DNA from: SNAP01 sp049671745
GTDB taxonomy: Bacteria > Bacteroidota > Bacteroidia > Bacteroidales > Marinifilaceae
Reading direction: 5' to 3'
NCBI GenBank assembly: GCA_049671745.1
Contig: JBATVL010000087.1
Coordinates: 1-64,000 of the forward strand
DNA: 64,000 bases
Both the position numbers and the translations under genes were made by a program. Every line of letters starts with the position of its first letter. Positions within the stretch are counted from its first letter, which is position 1. The notes below the pieces were generated by a model. It was not told the origin of the DNA and made no database searches. It saw only the letters and a program-made list of their open reading frames with translations. Positions 35,069 through 43,487 of the stretch are shown piece after piece.

Positions 35069-35929
35069 CTAAAGAACAAAGCCTAATTTGATAGACATAC
35101 TTACATTATTACTAAATTTGAATGCAGATAACTCTGGAAGACTAACATCCCTCATTTCATCCACACCATGATTATTATAAGAACCAGACACTGATTCACC
35201 TGAATAATTCTTTGCAGAAACATCTCCTAACCACCTATTTTTAAGGCCAAAGCCCATTTCTATACCTAAATATATATTTCTAATCACATAATAATTCACA
35301 CCAGCAATAAGATTCAAACCTATTTCAGAATAATCTCTATCTTTAGGATTTTCAATTATTAATTTATCCTGAACATCATTACTTTTTAAAACATCCTTCC
35401 ATACAGCAAAACTAGTGCTTCCGACAGTTTTAACGCTTACTAAAGTAGTAGAACCAGAAATATTATCTTTATAAGTTCCTGCAGCAACCATCTGCGAACT
35501 CAGATCATTATAAATAAAATCGAAACCAAAATAGGGAGAAATCTTAGCTATACCCTTTAAATGTTTCTCAAAGCCAATATTGAAACCCCATAACAATACA
35601 CTAGAAGTCATTTCAGCAGAACTTTCAAGAATAACATTATTAGAACTCTGTTTTATTAAATTAGAAACATCTGAATTTGTCTTAGTATAATCAATATTCA
35701 AACCAAAACGAATAGCTACATCATCTTTAATAAAATACCTAAGATTAATAGCCTTCATATTTTCAGTATCATCACCATTAGAAGGTCTAAATCCAATATC
35801 TATAGAAACATCTTTCTTTTGTGGCTTTACAAAAGATTCTTTTACTCTATTTGCTTTTACAATTGTTTGACTAATACTAGCAGTTGTAATTACTAAGATA
35901 AGAGATAATAACAATAATAACTTTTTCAT
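35069..35929 (-). CDS. Outer-membrane beta-barrel protein (paralogue B)
   Basis: This 286-residue protein has a signal peptide ending in ASISQ and the same barrel blocks as the gene at 33667: MKAINLRYFIKDDVAIRFGL, LLWGFNIGFEKHLKG, LIAGVNYYVIRNIYLGIEMG, DVSAKNYS and an ending SIKLGFVL. So the pair arose by tandem duplication and then took up the VOC gene between them, or kept it. The C-terminal residue here is Leu instead of Phe. It probably sits in the outer membrane. The function is unknown. Confidence 0.85.
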   Translation of the reverse strand: MKKLLLLLSLILVITTASISQTIVKANRVKESFVKPQKKDVSIDIGFRPSNGDDTENMKAINLRYFIKDDVAIRFGLNIDYTKTNSDVSNLIKQSSNNVILESSAEMTSSVLLWGFNIGFEKHLKGIAKISPYFGFDFIYNDLSSQMVAAGTYKDNISGSTTLVSVKTVGSTSFAVWKDVLKSNDVQDKLIIENPKDRDYSEIGLNLIAGVNYYVIRNIYLGIEMGFGLKNRWLGDVSAKNYSGESVSGSYNNHGVDEMRDVSLPELSAFKFSNNVSMSIKLGFVL

Positions 35930-35961
35930 TAATTTTTGTTTATTTATTTACATATTTTAAA

Positions 35962-35993
35962 CAAAATTAACATATTATATATAGTTCAAACAA
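35962..35993 (-). promoter_or_regulatory. Promoter of barrel paralogue B
   Basis: On the minus strand TAATTTTG (35962-35969) fits TAnnTTTG, with TTG (35991-35993) 21 nt upstream. The -33 neighbourhood GATTGTTTGAACT is nearly repeated upstream of the gene at 38682, at about 39759-39771. Confidence 0.5.
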
Positions 35994-36026
35994 TCATAAC
36001 AGTACTTTTTTATAAAAAAAACAATT

Positions 36027-36947
36027 CTATTTAATATTGTTAAACAAACTCATTATTTCAGACATAGAAGGTTCCTGCCTCATATATTTAACTCTCTCTT
36101 TCTGAGTTTTAATCCATCTATAAAACCATGAAACGCCCCACTTTCTAAAATACGAATCTTTTTGGGCATATACTTTATCCGACAAAGCATCCTTCAAGCT
36201 TATAAAAGAATAATCCTTATCTTTTAATCTCTGAACTATCAGATCTAAGAAATCTGCATTCAACTTACTATCATGGCATAAATATATCTGATTAACAGAA
36301 CGGCCATAATTCTCTACACTAAAATCATTAAAAAAATCAAAATACTCCAATGTCTTATCTACATACTGAATACCAATCTCTCTAGCTTTTTGCTTCTCAC
36401 CTCTATTCAAATAATACTCATAAACTTTATTATACACCCAATCAGAACTCTCTATAGTAAAAGGAGTATTCACATAATTATTATCCGATAAGAATTGCTT
36501 TATTTTGACATGTTGCAAAGAATCTTTCCCCAAATCATTATAAGGGAATCTGAAATATCTTAGAGGTTTATTATACTTATCGGCAAGCTTACGAGAGATA
36601 CTCTCCCCTTTTAAGATATCGTCTGTAAAAGATTTAAACCCAGCAGTTGAATAACGAGAATGAGAGAATGTATGATTCCCAAGAGTAATATAATCCTTCT
36701 TTACCCAATTATTAATAAGAGATGAATTCTTACGAAGTTTTTCCTCCTTATAAAGCAAACCTTCATTTATAAATATTGCTATTGGAATATCTAAAGAATC
36801 TAATTTATCAAGCAATCTAGAATCATAAGAATCTTTAGTCCACCTAATTGATTTTGTTACATCATCTATAGTTATAGACACGTTCTTTTGCGCATTAGTT
36901 AAATTAGTAAATGTCAAGAAAAAACTAATTATTAGAAAATACTTCAT
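36027..36947 (-). CDS. Secreted polysaccharide deacetylase (NodB-domain) protein
   Basis: This 306-residue protein has a signal peptide ending in LTNAQ and a NodB-homology fold: the catalytic Asp pair in SITIDDV (D28-D29), the metal-binding H-x3-H in NHTFSH (H92, H96), RYFRFPYND (131-138) and a late LCHDSKLN motif. Family members remove N-acetyl or O-acetyl groups from peptidoglycan, chitin or exopolysaccharide with a divalent metal. It probably acts in the periplasm. It lies upstream of the second barrel gene on the same strand, 97 nt away, with a promoter between them. Confidence 0.88.
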   Translation of the reverse strand: MKYFLIISFFLTFTNLTNAQKNVSITIDDVTKSIRWTKDSYDSRLLDKLDSLDIPIAIFINEGLLYKEEKLRKNSSLINNWVKKDYITLGNHTFSHSRYSTAGFKSFTDDILKGESISRKLADKYNKPLRYFRFPYNDLGKDSLQHVKIKQFLSDNNYVNTPFTIESSDWVYNKVYEYYLNRGEKQKAREIGIQYVDKTLEYFDFFNDFSVENYGRSVNQIYLCHDSKLNADFLDLIVQRLKDKDYSFISLKDALSDKVYAQKDSYFRKWGVSWFYRWIKTQKERVKYMRQEPSMSEIMSLFNNIK

Positions 36948-37039
36948 TTTTATTTTATCGTTAAGTTAAATTTTAATGTGAAAGTTTTACCAGGCATATT
37001 ATCTAATTTACTGTTCATATGTTTTAATTATATATACAT

Positions 37040-37909
37040 TTATCTCCAATCATACTTACTCCAAGTAGACTGGCTTGAAGATTTTCCATTATATTTAAAA
37101 GTAGCACTTAGTACAAAATCTGATTTAGGAACAATATCGAACATAGAGTTAAAAATATCCTCTTTTACATCATCAAAAGAGCTACTCTCAATATAATTCT
37201 CATTCAAAGAAAAAGATGCTGAAATATATTTAAGAGTATCATTTGTTATAGAATCATATACTTGAATATGAGTATTCTTTAAATAATCATTTTGAGTACT
37301 ATCTAGATGTATCTCTAGTTGTCTGGATAAATTTTTATTAAAAGAAGATTCAATATAATCGTAATTGGCAAATAGATTAAATACAGATTTACCCTTAAAT
37401 AGTAAAGAAGATGAGAAAACAATCATAAATCCTAATACAACTGATATAATCAAATTCTTTAAATCAAACTTAGCTCCTATATTTCTCTCTCCAGATATAA
37501 AATCAACTCTTGTTCCTGCAATAAAATCCCCTATTCTTCTAGACGGACTTACTAAAATAACAAGTACTTCAATAGGGAATATTACAATTGTTAGATTTCG
37601 TACTAAACATTTTAGGGAAGATGCTAATTCTCCTGTTTTTACATTAACAACTTCTTGATTTAATGCTCTCTTTGCAACACTCTTCCCCATTAATATATCT
37701 TTATTCAGATATAAGGAGTACACAAAAACCATTAGATATAAATAATAACCATTTTCTCTAGGCATTGAATCTGTAGAGTCTCCTACACTACCTTTTAATG
37801 TAATAATATTAGCTAACAACACAAAGAACATCATAACAAACATTATTACAATATGATCTAAAAACATCGCTTTAATTCGCTTCCCTGCTGTTAATTTTTT
37901 ATAACTCAT
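37040..37909 (-). CDS. RDD-family inner-membrane protein with a long C-terminal domain
   Basis: This 289-residue protein has an RDD-like N-terminal half: KRIKAMFLDHIVIMFVMMFF, a second helix (YYLYLMVFVYSLYL), the RDD-type GKSVAKRALNQEVVNVKTG and a third helix. A fourth helix (NLIISVVLGFMIVFSSSLLF, about 163-182) is followed by a roughly 100-residue polar C-terminal domain that I do not recognise. RDD proteins are poorly known; some carry ions. It lies 53 nt downstream of the DUF1963 gene and may share its transcript. Confidence 0.75.
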   Translation of the reverse strand: MSYKKLTAGKRIKAMFLDHIVIMFVMMFFVLLANIITLKGSVGDSTDSMPRENGYYLYLMVFVYSLYLNKDILMGKSVAKRALNQEVVNVKTGELASSLKCLVRNLTIVIFPIEVLVILVSPSRRIGDFIAGTRVDFISGERNIGAKFDLKNLIISVVLGFMIVFSSSLLFKGKSVFNLFANYDYIESSFNKNLSRQLEIHLDSTQNDYLKNTHIQVYDSITNDTLKYISASFSLNENYIESSSFDDVKEDIFNSMFDIVPKSDFVLSATFKYNGKSSSQSTWSKYDWR

Positions 37910-37962
37910 CTTTTATCCTTTAATATAATATCAATTATTTATTTAAAACAAAGGTAACGGTA

Positions 37963-38670
37963 CTAATAAAAATCATAATAAAGACTCCACTCTCCAGTTA
38001 CTTCATTCTTAGCAAACATCAGACTACCACTATCAACAACATTCAAATTTGCCTTTCCATCAGATGAAATCTGAAATACAAACTCAAAGCCATCACCAAA
38101 ACCGTCTGAATCTCCAATTCCTGATTGACAGAAAGAAGGATAACCACCTATTTTATGCTCATAAACATGATCAGTTATATCATAATAAGAATCAATAACT
38201 CCCTCATCTTCCAATTTAATTATCTCATCCTCCATTTCCATAGACAATCCGCCGCCATCCCAAATAGGGAAATCCTTCTCAACAAACTCAGCTTTTAAGG
38301 GAAATGCTTGAATAAATGATTCTGGATTTACTAACTTCTTAATTACAATCTCATCAAGATTATCATACTCTCTTACAATCCAGTTCTCCCCCATTTTCTC
38401 AAGACATTCAGGAAATTCCTTAGAGATAAAAACAGTAATAATTTTTGTATTCCTAATACTATTATGAACAAAAGGTAAATTAGGAAGATACAACTGCATC
38501 AATGGAATCATTAAATCTCCATATTTATCTAAAGGAATCTCCTCATCTTCATTAAATGCAGTAACTCTTCCAATCCAACTCTCTTCAATTGTATTTGTCG
38601 GTCTAAATCCACCAGTTGTAAATGCTGTAACTGGTTTAGCTATCTTATTATGAATCTCTTCTATTGTCAT
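37963..38670 (-). CDS. DUF1963 (YwqG-like) family protein
   Basis: This protein of about 235 residues has TTGGFRPTNTIEESWIGRV near the start, then LMIPLMQLYLPNLPFV, and the hallmark HKIGGYPSFCQSGI with FVFQISSD near the C-terminus, which are the DUF1963/YwqG signatures. The function of the family is unknown; it is often seen near toxin-immunity genes, although I see no toxin here. The ATG at 38670 (MTIEEIHNK) gives a family-like start and clears the upstream gene. An in-frame ATG at 38706 would overlap it by 25 nt. Confidence 0.75.
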   Translation of the reverse strand: MTIEEIHNKIAKPVTAFTTGGFRPTNTIEESWIGRVTAFNEDEEIPLDKYGDLMIPLMQLYLPNLPFVHNSIRNTKIITVFISKEFPECLEKMGENWIVREYDNLDEIVIKKLVNPESFIQAFPLKAEFVEKDFPIWDGGGLSMEMEDEIIKLEDEGVIDSYYDITDHVYEHKIGGYPSFCQSGIGDSDGFGDGFEFVFQISSDGKANLNVVDSGSLMFAKNEVTGEWSLYYDFY

Positions 38671-38681
38671 TTCTTTTATAA

Positions 38682-39701
38682 TTAAAGTTCTATTTTCATG
38701 TTCCAAGCCAATTTTACTAAATACTTCAACGAGTATAGAAATAAAAGAGGAATTAATACTGATTGCAATAAAAACAACATTAGCAGATTAAAAATATTAT
38801 CAACCATATCAGATACTTTAGCAGAAATAACACTTGGAGTCAAGCTATCTTTTATCTTAGTAAACTTATCTAATATACTTGATCCCCCCTTAAGTTCATC
38901 TCTACCAGTATCAATATCATTCTGCAAAGCCTCTACTTTATCTTCTATATCTCCCTGTTTCTTCTCCAAAGACTTATATTTATTATCCTTAGCAGAATAC
39001 CAAGATGAATTAGAATCCATTTTCTTTATCTTCTGAGTAATCAACAACAAATCTTTTTCAAGAACTACTTTCTCACTCGTTTTATCTGAAATCATATTTG
39101 TAATCTCTAAAAATTTTGCATTAGAAACATCATCCCCAGACATACTTCTAAACTTCTCTTCACCATTCTTAAGTTCATTATTACCACTACTAATCTGATC
39201 AGAAAGAAATAAATCTCCAACAAGACTATTGAGAATTAAGACAAAAACAATTGAGAATCGAATAACCACAAATACTAGAAAAAATCTTAAAGAAGACTTA
39301 AGGTACACATTTGATTTCAAGAGAATCATTAATCCTGAGAAGATTCCTAAACATGTTAATGCCACGGTAAAAACTGTATTTGACACAATTAGCACCAGAA
39401 TCTTTTGCAACATTAACGAACTTATAACAACAAACATAACATCAGAAAACCTCTCAATCAAATCATTAAGAGGATCCAATATCTCACCCAAAGTCATAGA
39501 ACCACTCACACCTAAACCAAATTCAACCTCTGTTGATTGTAGAACAGACACAACTCCATTAATACCACGAGCAGTGCCATACGCCACTCCTGCTTCTACT
39601 AAAGAATCATTCACATAATCTTCTGAATACTTATCTAGAATTTTAAACCACGAACCTAATATCAACAAAACAATAAGTGACAATATCACACTTTTCTTCA
39701 T
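38682..39701 (-). CDS. Inner-membrane protein with periplasmic or cytoplasmic coiled coil, unknown function
   Basis: This 339-residue protein has an N-terminal helix (about 5-20), a conserved-looking segment GTARGINGVVSVLQSTEVEFG and SMTLGEILDPLNDLIERFSDVM, two to three helices (about 88-155), a long charged coiled coil (about 170-285) and a last pair of helices (IFNLLMLFLLQSVLIPLLFLYSL in part). I recall similar proteins in several Gram-negative groups but no function. It lies immediately upstream of the DUF1963 gene, with stop and start overlapping or within 11 nt, so the two are translated from one message. Confidence 0.65.
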   Translation of the reverse strand: MKKSVILSLIVLLILGSWFKILDKYSEDYVNDSLVEAGVAYGTARGINGVVSVLQSTEVEFGLGVSGSMTLGEILDPLNDLIERFSDVMFVVISSLMLQKILVLIVSNTVFTVALTCLGIFSGLMILLKSNVYLKSSLRFFLVFVVIRFSIVFVLILNSLVGDLFLSDQISSGNNELKNGEEKFRSMSGDDVSNAKFLEITNMISDKTSEKVVLEKDLLLITQKIKKMDSNSSWYSAKDNKYKSLEKKQGDIEDKVEALQNDIDTGRDELKGGSSILDKFTKIKDSLTPSVISAKVSDMVDNIFNLLMLFLLQSVLIPLLFLYSLKYLVKLAWNMKIEL

Positions 39702-39820
39702 TCTAAACGTTTTAACATTTTATACTATTCACCTAAAGTAAATTAATATAATATTTTTAGTTTAAACAATCATAATAGAAGTTTTTATGAAAAAAAGAAG
39801 AAAAACAGCAAACATATAAA

Positions 39821-40141
39821 TTATTCACCTATAGAGATAACATTAGTATAAATATTAGAGGAACCCGCAATTCTATAAATCTCCTGCTCACCGCTAAGAC
39901 CTTTATAATGCAAAAGAATTATCTCTTTAACGATCTCATCATTAAGCACATCATAAACATCAACCTTTCCTTTATACAATAGAGTCTGAATTATAGGTAA
40001 AAGTATCTCTTGCTTTTTATTTTTAATAAGTAAATTATTTATAGGAAGATATAAACTATCAATATTAATACAAATATTATAACTAGTCCTTCTTTCATTT
40101 AATTCATGTTCAACATCCTTTAGAGAAAAAGACATATGCAC
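39821..40141 (-). CDS. Small protein of unknown function
   Basis: This 106-residue frame starts MHMSFSLKDVEHEL and is polar with a few beta segments (YNICINIDSLYLPI, KGKVDVYDVLNDEIVKEI). It has no signal, helix or motif I recognise. Its Met codons at 1 and 3 are both possible starts. It lies between the 38682 membrane gene and the AbiE-like pair with a 106-nt gap upstream. The protein-like composition suggests a real gene, with less certainty than the neighbours. Confidence 0.5.
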   Translation of the reverse strand: MHMSFSLKDVEHELNERRTSYNICINIDSLYLPINNLLIKNKKQEILLPIIQTLLYKGKVDVYDVLNDEIVKEIILLHYKGLSGEQEIYRIAGSSNIYTNVISIGE

Positions 40142-40247
40142 AAAATCATTAAAGAGAACTATTCTTCTACTTTCTTTAACCTATTCATCATATCACTCCA
40201 TGATATCTATCCTTTTAGATCAATCAGCACTTTCTATTTCTATATAA

Positions 40248-41222
40248 TTATTGCAAATTCCAATCTACTCTATTAATCCTTGTAGATATCTTTTTTAGAC
40301 TTTCTATTATTATTTTTTCTTGTGGTAGTTCTCCATAAACCATTTCACTAAAACTTGTTTTGTAACTTCCACTTATCTTACCCCAACAATCTTCAACATC
40401 TGAGAAGACTATTGATTCTGATGGATGAATATCAATCCATTCTGCATTATTTTTGTATTTATCTTTATCGTCCTTTCCAACTCTGATAAGCATATCATCA
40501 AAATCATCCCCCTCTAAAAAGGTAAGAACTTCTTCATCTTTAAGCATATTATGAAGATCATAGAAATGCCTTATTTTATTCGATAAATCTTCATATGCAT
40601 TTTCTGTATGTGAGAATTTTACCAAACTCATAATTTTCTCACAAAAAGTCCTAAGCTTGCTTAATACTCGCACCTTAAATGGATGCATTTCATATTTATC
40701 TAACAAATAATCTAAGCCACTTTCTTTTATCATATCGGCAATAAAACTACTCACAAACTCATCACTTGATGGTTCATAAAAGCCAAAAATACTAGATTCA
40801 AGTATTATCTTATCTCTTATCTGTCCGAATTCTCCTGTACATATTCTGTCATATTCATATGCAATCTTTCGTACTTGCCCTTTCTTATTGGTAATTCCAT
40901 CTACATCAATTTCTTTTAACACAGAACCTATAACTTCACTTACTGCCTTTAATTTCTTTTTCAACTGACCACCTGTATCTTCTGGTTTATTCAAAATAAC
41001 AAGGTCTATATCTTCAGAAAATCTATCGATTAAATTAAAACATTTAGACAAAGCTGTACCTCCTTTAAAAACACACTCTTTTCCTATTGGCGAACCAAAC
41101 ACTGTTTTCAATGCATATGTTACCCAATAATCTTTCTCTATGTAAATCTCACGGATACTAAACATTTCTGATGTCTTTACTATTGCATCATGAAATACTT
41201 CTTTATCATTATGTAATATCAT
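40248..41222 (-). CDS. AbiEii/AbiGii-type nucleotidyltransferase toxin
   Basis: This 324-residue protein has the DNA-polymerase-beta-like nucleotidyltransferase motif of AbiEii toxins: GGTALSK (54-60) and SEDIDLVIL (69-77), where D71 and D73 bind the metal. It contains KDYWVTYAL, a family-typical opening. AbiEii proteins block growth, apparently by nucleotidyl transfer, and give phage abortive infection in several systems. It is encoded 11 nt after its predicted antitoxin on the same strand. The two resemble type IV toxin-antitoxin pairs. Its activity here is inferred from the motif only. Confidence 0.85.
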   Translation of the reverse strand: MILHNDKEVFHDAIVKTSEMFSIREIYIEKDYWVTYALKTVFGSPIGKECVFKGGTALSKCFNLIDRFSEDIDLVILNKPEDTGGQLKKKLKAVSEVIGSVLKEIDVDGITNKKGQVRKIAYEYDRICTGEFGQIRDKIILESSIFGFYEPSSDEFVSSFIADMIKESGLDYLLDKYEMHPFKVRVLSKLRTFCEKIMSLVKFSHTENAYEDLSNKIRHFYDLHNMLKDEEVLTFLEGDDFDDMLIRVGKDDKDKYKNNAEWIDIHPSESIVFSDVEDCWGKISGSYKTSFSEMVYGELPQEKIIIESLKKISTRINRVDWNLQ

Positions 41223-41233
41223 TATTTATCCTC

Positions 41234-41956
41234 CTATTTTATTCTCCAATAACTAGCTCCTTCAAGTATATCATCATTCAATCCTAGCGAATATTTACTT
41301 ACTAAATTCAAACTATTCCTTAATTTCAATATTTCAGATTCATCAATCTGAGTATATTTTAATAATGCTCCTAAAAAAGCCCTAGTTCTAGCTGGATACT
41401 CTAATGCTATTTTAATTAACTTCTTTATATCTGCAAACTCACTTAACTTAGTTCGAAGAATTTTAATAGCCATACGCTTATCTATATCAGATATGTTATT
41501 AAAATCTTTTAATGCATCCAAAAACTCTAAATAAAGATAGTTATCATTTGTTACATCTAAATAACTTTTCACAGGCATAACCTTTAAATTGCCTATACTG
41601 GTGCTTACTCTCCTACCCCTACTAGCAACCTTTATAGTATTGGCTACTTGAGTTGTTAAACCCATCCTATTGTATAATGACGCTCCTGTTATATAAGCAA
41701 ATCTTTTTTTTCCATCATAAAGATAAGGACGTAACCTCTCCTCTTCTCTAGGACCTATAACACCAAAGACACTCTGCTTAGGTTTATAATAAACACCTTT
41801 AGATAACCTTTTTATCACTCCCTGTTCCTCAAGACGCACAAGGGCCTTTATGGCTGCCTCATATTGCTCTAGGTTCACTCCAAGATCTGCATACTTAAAA
41901 GTTAACCCCTCTTCCATCTTCTCTACCTTCTTGGCTATCTGCTGTGATATCTTCAT
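41234..41956 (-). CDS. AbiEi-like/DUF6088 antitoxin and autoregulator
   Basis: This 240-residue protein opens with a winged-helix-like DNA-binding region (about 1-58, LGVNLEQYEAAIKALVRLEEQGVIKRLSKGVYY) and continues with the DUF6088 part (AYITGASLYNRMGLTTQ, RGRRVSTSIGNLKVMPV). It should neutralise the AbiEii-like toxin and repress its own promoter. A perfect 36-nt palindrome lies 48 nt upstream of the start, at 42005-42040, a likely operator. A broken copy of its first 55 or so codons and half of the palindrome occurs at 45161-45390. Confidence 0.82.
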   Translation of the reverse strand: MKISQQIAKKVEKMEEGLTFKYADLGVNLEQYEAAIKALVRLEEQGVIKRLSKGVYYKPKQSVFGVIGPREEERLRPYLYDGKKRFAYITGASLYNRMGLTTQVANTIKVASRGRRVSTSIGNLKVMPVKSYLDVTNDNYLYLEFLDALKDFNNISDIDKRMAIKILRTKLSEFADIKKLIKIALEYPARTRAFLGALLKYTQIDESEILKLRNSLNLVSKYSLGLNDDILEGASYWRIK

Positions 41957-42004
41957 AACATAAAATCTTATTGCTTACAAAATTAAAGATACAACTTTAA
42001 AACA

Positions 42005-42040
42005 ATTTGTCCAGTTTTTTGCGCAAAAAACTGGACAAAT
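42005..42040. promoter_or_regulatory. Perfect 36-nt palindrome, likely operator of the AbiE-like pair
   Basis: ATTTGTCCAGTTTTTTGC (42005-42022) is followed at once by its exact reverse complement (42023-42040). It lies 48 nt upstream of the antitoxin start, where autoregulating antitoxins bind. The right half (CTGGACAAAT) persists in the broken copy near 45370. Confidence 0.65.
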
Positions 42041-42078
42041 CTTCAAGTGAAATCTTGAAAAGCCTATTCATTACAACA
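42037..42078. repeat. 42-nt fragment of the HTH regulator gene
   Basis: The segment matches 46393-46434, inside the HTH gene, in the same orientation with one mismatch (core CTATTCATTACAACA). It starts within the last bases of the 36-nt palindrome, so a recombination joint lies here. Confidence 0.75.
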
Positions 42079-42175
42079 GAAGCTCCAGCTGTTCCTTCAT
42101 AATAACACGAGCAACTACATATGCTATCTCCTCCAGTTTATAATCTCATTTCTTGAGTAGGAATTTGTGCTTTAC

Positions 42176-43414
42176 TCAATTTCTTAATCTATACAAGATC
42201 AGTACTGGGTTTGACTCTTCTGAAATTCCTTTTGCAATACTATGGCTCATATACCTCTTCCCTTTATTCATAGTAGACACCTCAGTTCTTTCAATAAACT
42301 CATCAGCAGAGACATCGCTTAAAATAAATTTGTTATTAATAATTCTTTTTATTTTTCCCATAAAAATATCATCAATATCATTGTCTAATATGTTCTTAAA
42401 GTCCTTACTTTTCATATTATGCAAGATCTTTTTCTCTTTATCATAATAGAAAAACTCACTATCTCCAACAAATACAAATCTCTTACTTTCCCCAATAATA
42501 CGATTATATTTTACATGTCTAAAATCACCAGTTAATCTGGCTCTCTCAACATTTTCACCTGTGAATTTATATTTATACTCTTTATTATTCAAGATTATTT
42601 GTGGATATAATTTAGAACCTCTGTATTCATACAAGGTATCATTTGCAAATTCTTGAATTCTAATACATGAATCCTGATAGAGGGAAAGAGTATTTCCTGA
42701 TACAGAAACTTCAACTTTCATTTTAGGTACCCCATATTTCATAGGGAAATAACTACTTTTAATACTTCTTAATATATTACCTTTTAAATCTCTCTCTTAA
42801 AGTAATGGATACTGTGTCTTAGCTTTAGAACGCCCATCTGAACTTAGATTGTAATCATGTGTTGAAAATATTGTGTTTGTTTTATCACAGTATATCATAT
42901 TGGTTGGATAGTCCTTTACTCTTAGGTTCTCATTTAGTAATTTTCCACTATAATCAAACTCAAGAATTATATGTTTATATAATGCCACAGCATAAATTCT
43001 TTTTTTCTTTTTGTTTAAGCAAAATTCAGTGCATACAAACTCTCCTGGCCCTCTTCCTTTTCTACCTATCTGTCTTAAAAATTTACCTTCAATATTAAAA
43101 AGATATAAACCATGTGAGAAATTGATAAAAATATTCTCTTCATCAATTTCAATTGTTCCTCCTGATCCAATTATACATTCCTTCTTAGTCTCTAAGGGAA
43201 TATATATAATAGAATCACATATCTCTGAAAATCTTACCTCTTTAGGATGCTTTCTCGCCTCATTTAAATCAAGATGCAATATACCATCTTTCATTGAAGC
43301 ATATTTATTTATATCATTTGATAATGGTGATCTATTAGAAGTATTATTACCACATCCAAAACAAATACTTGCCATTATTATCAGTGCTATATATAATTTC
43401 AGTGTATGTCTCAT
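42176..43414 (-). pseudogene. BF3164-like propeller lipoprotein interrupted by one in-frame stop
   Basis: The N-terminal part (43414 to 42797, 205 residues) has a lipoprotein signal (lipobox CFGC) and the same blocks as the intact neighbour at 43488: ASMKDG(I/V)LHLDLNEARKHP, YIPLET.KECII, GRKGRGPGEFVCTEFC. A TAA at 42797-42799 ends it. The same frame stays open beyond and resumes ERDLKGNI, matching IRNLKGEI of the neighbour exactly at the stop position, and runs to 42176 with YNRIIGES and ISEESNPVLILYRLRN. So it is one gene of 413 codons with a single nonsense codon, where the neighbour has Lys. It could be non-functional or read through. Confidence 0.8.
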
Positions 43415-43487
43415 TGTAATAAATTTATAGTTTAAAAATAATTCTTTTGGAGCATCTTTTTGGTGTTATTAACTAAAATAAAATAGC

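Noticed and set aside
39229..39618. A 129-codon plus-strand frame
   Set aside because: It is antisense to the 38682 membrane gene and has no own signals.
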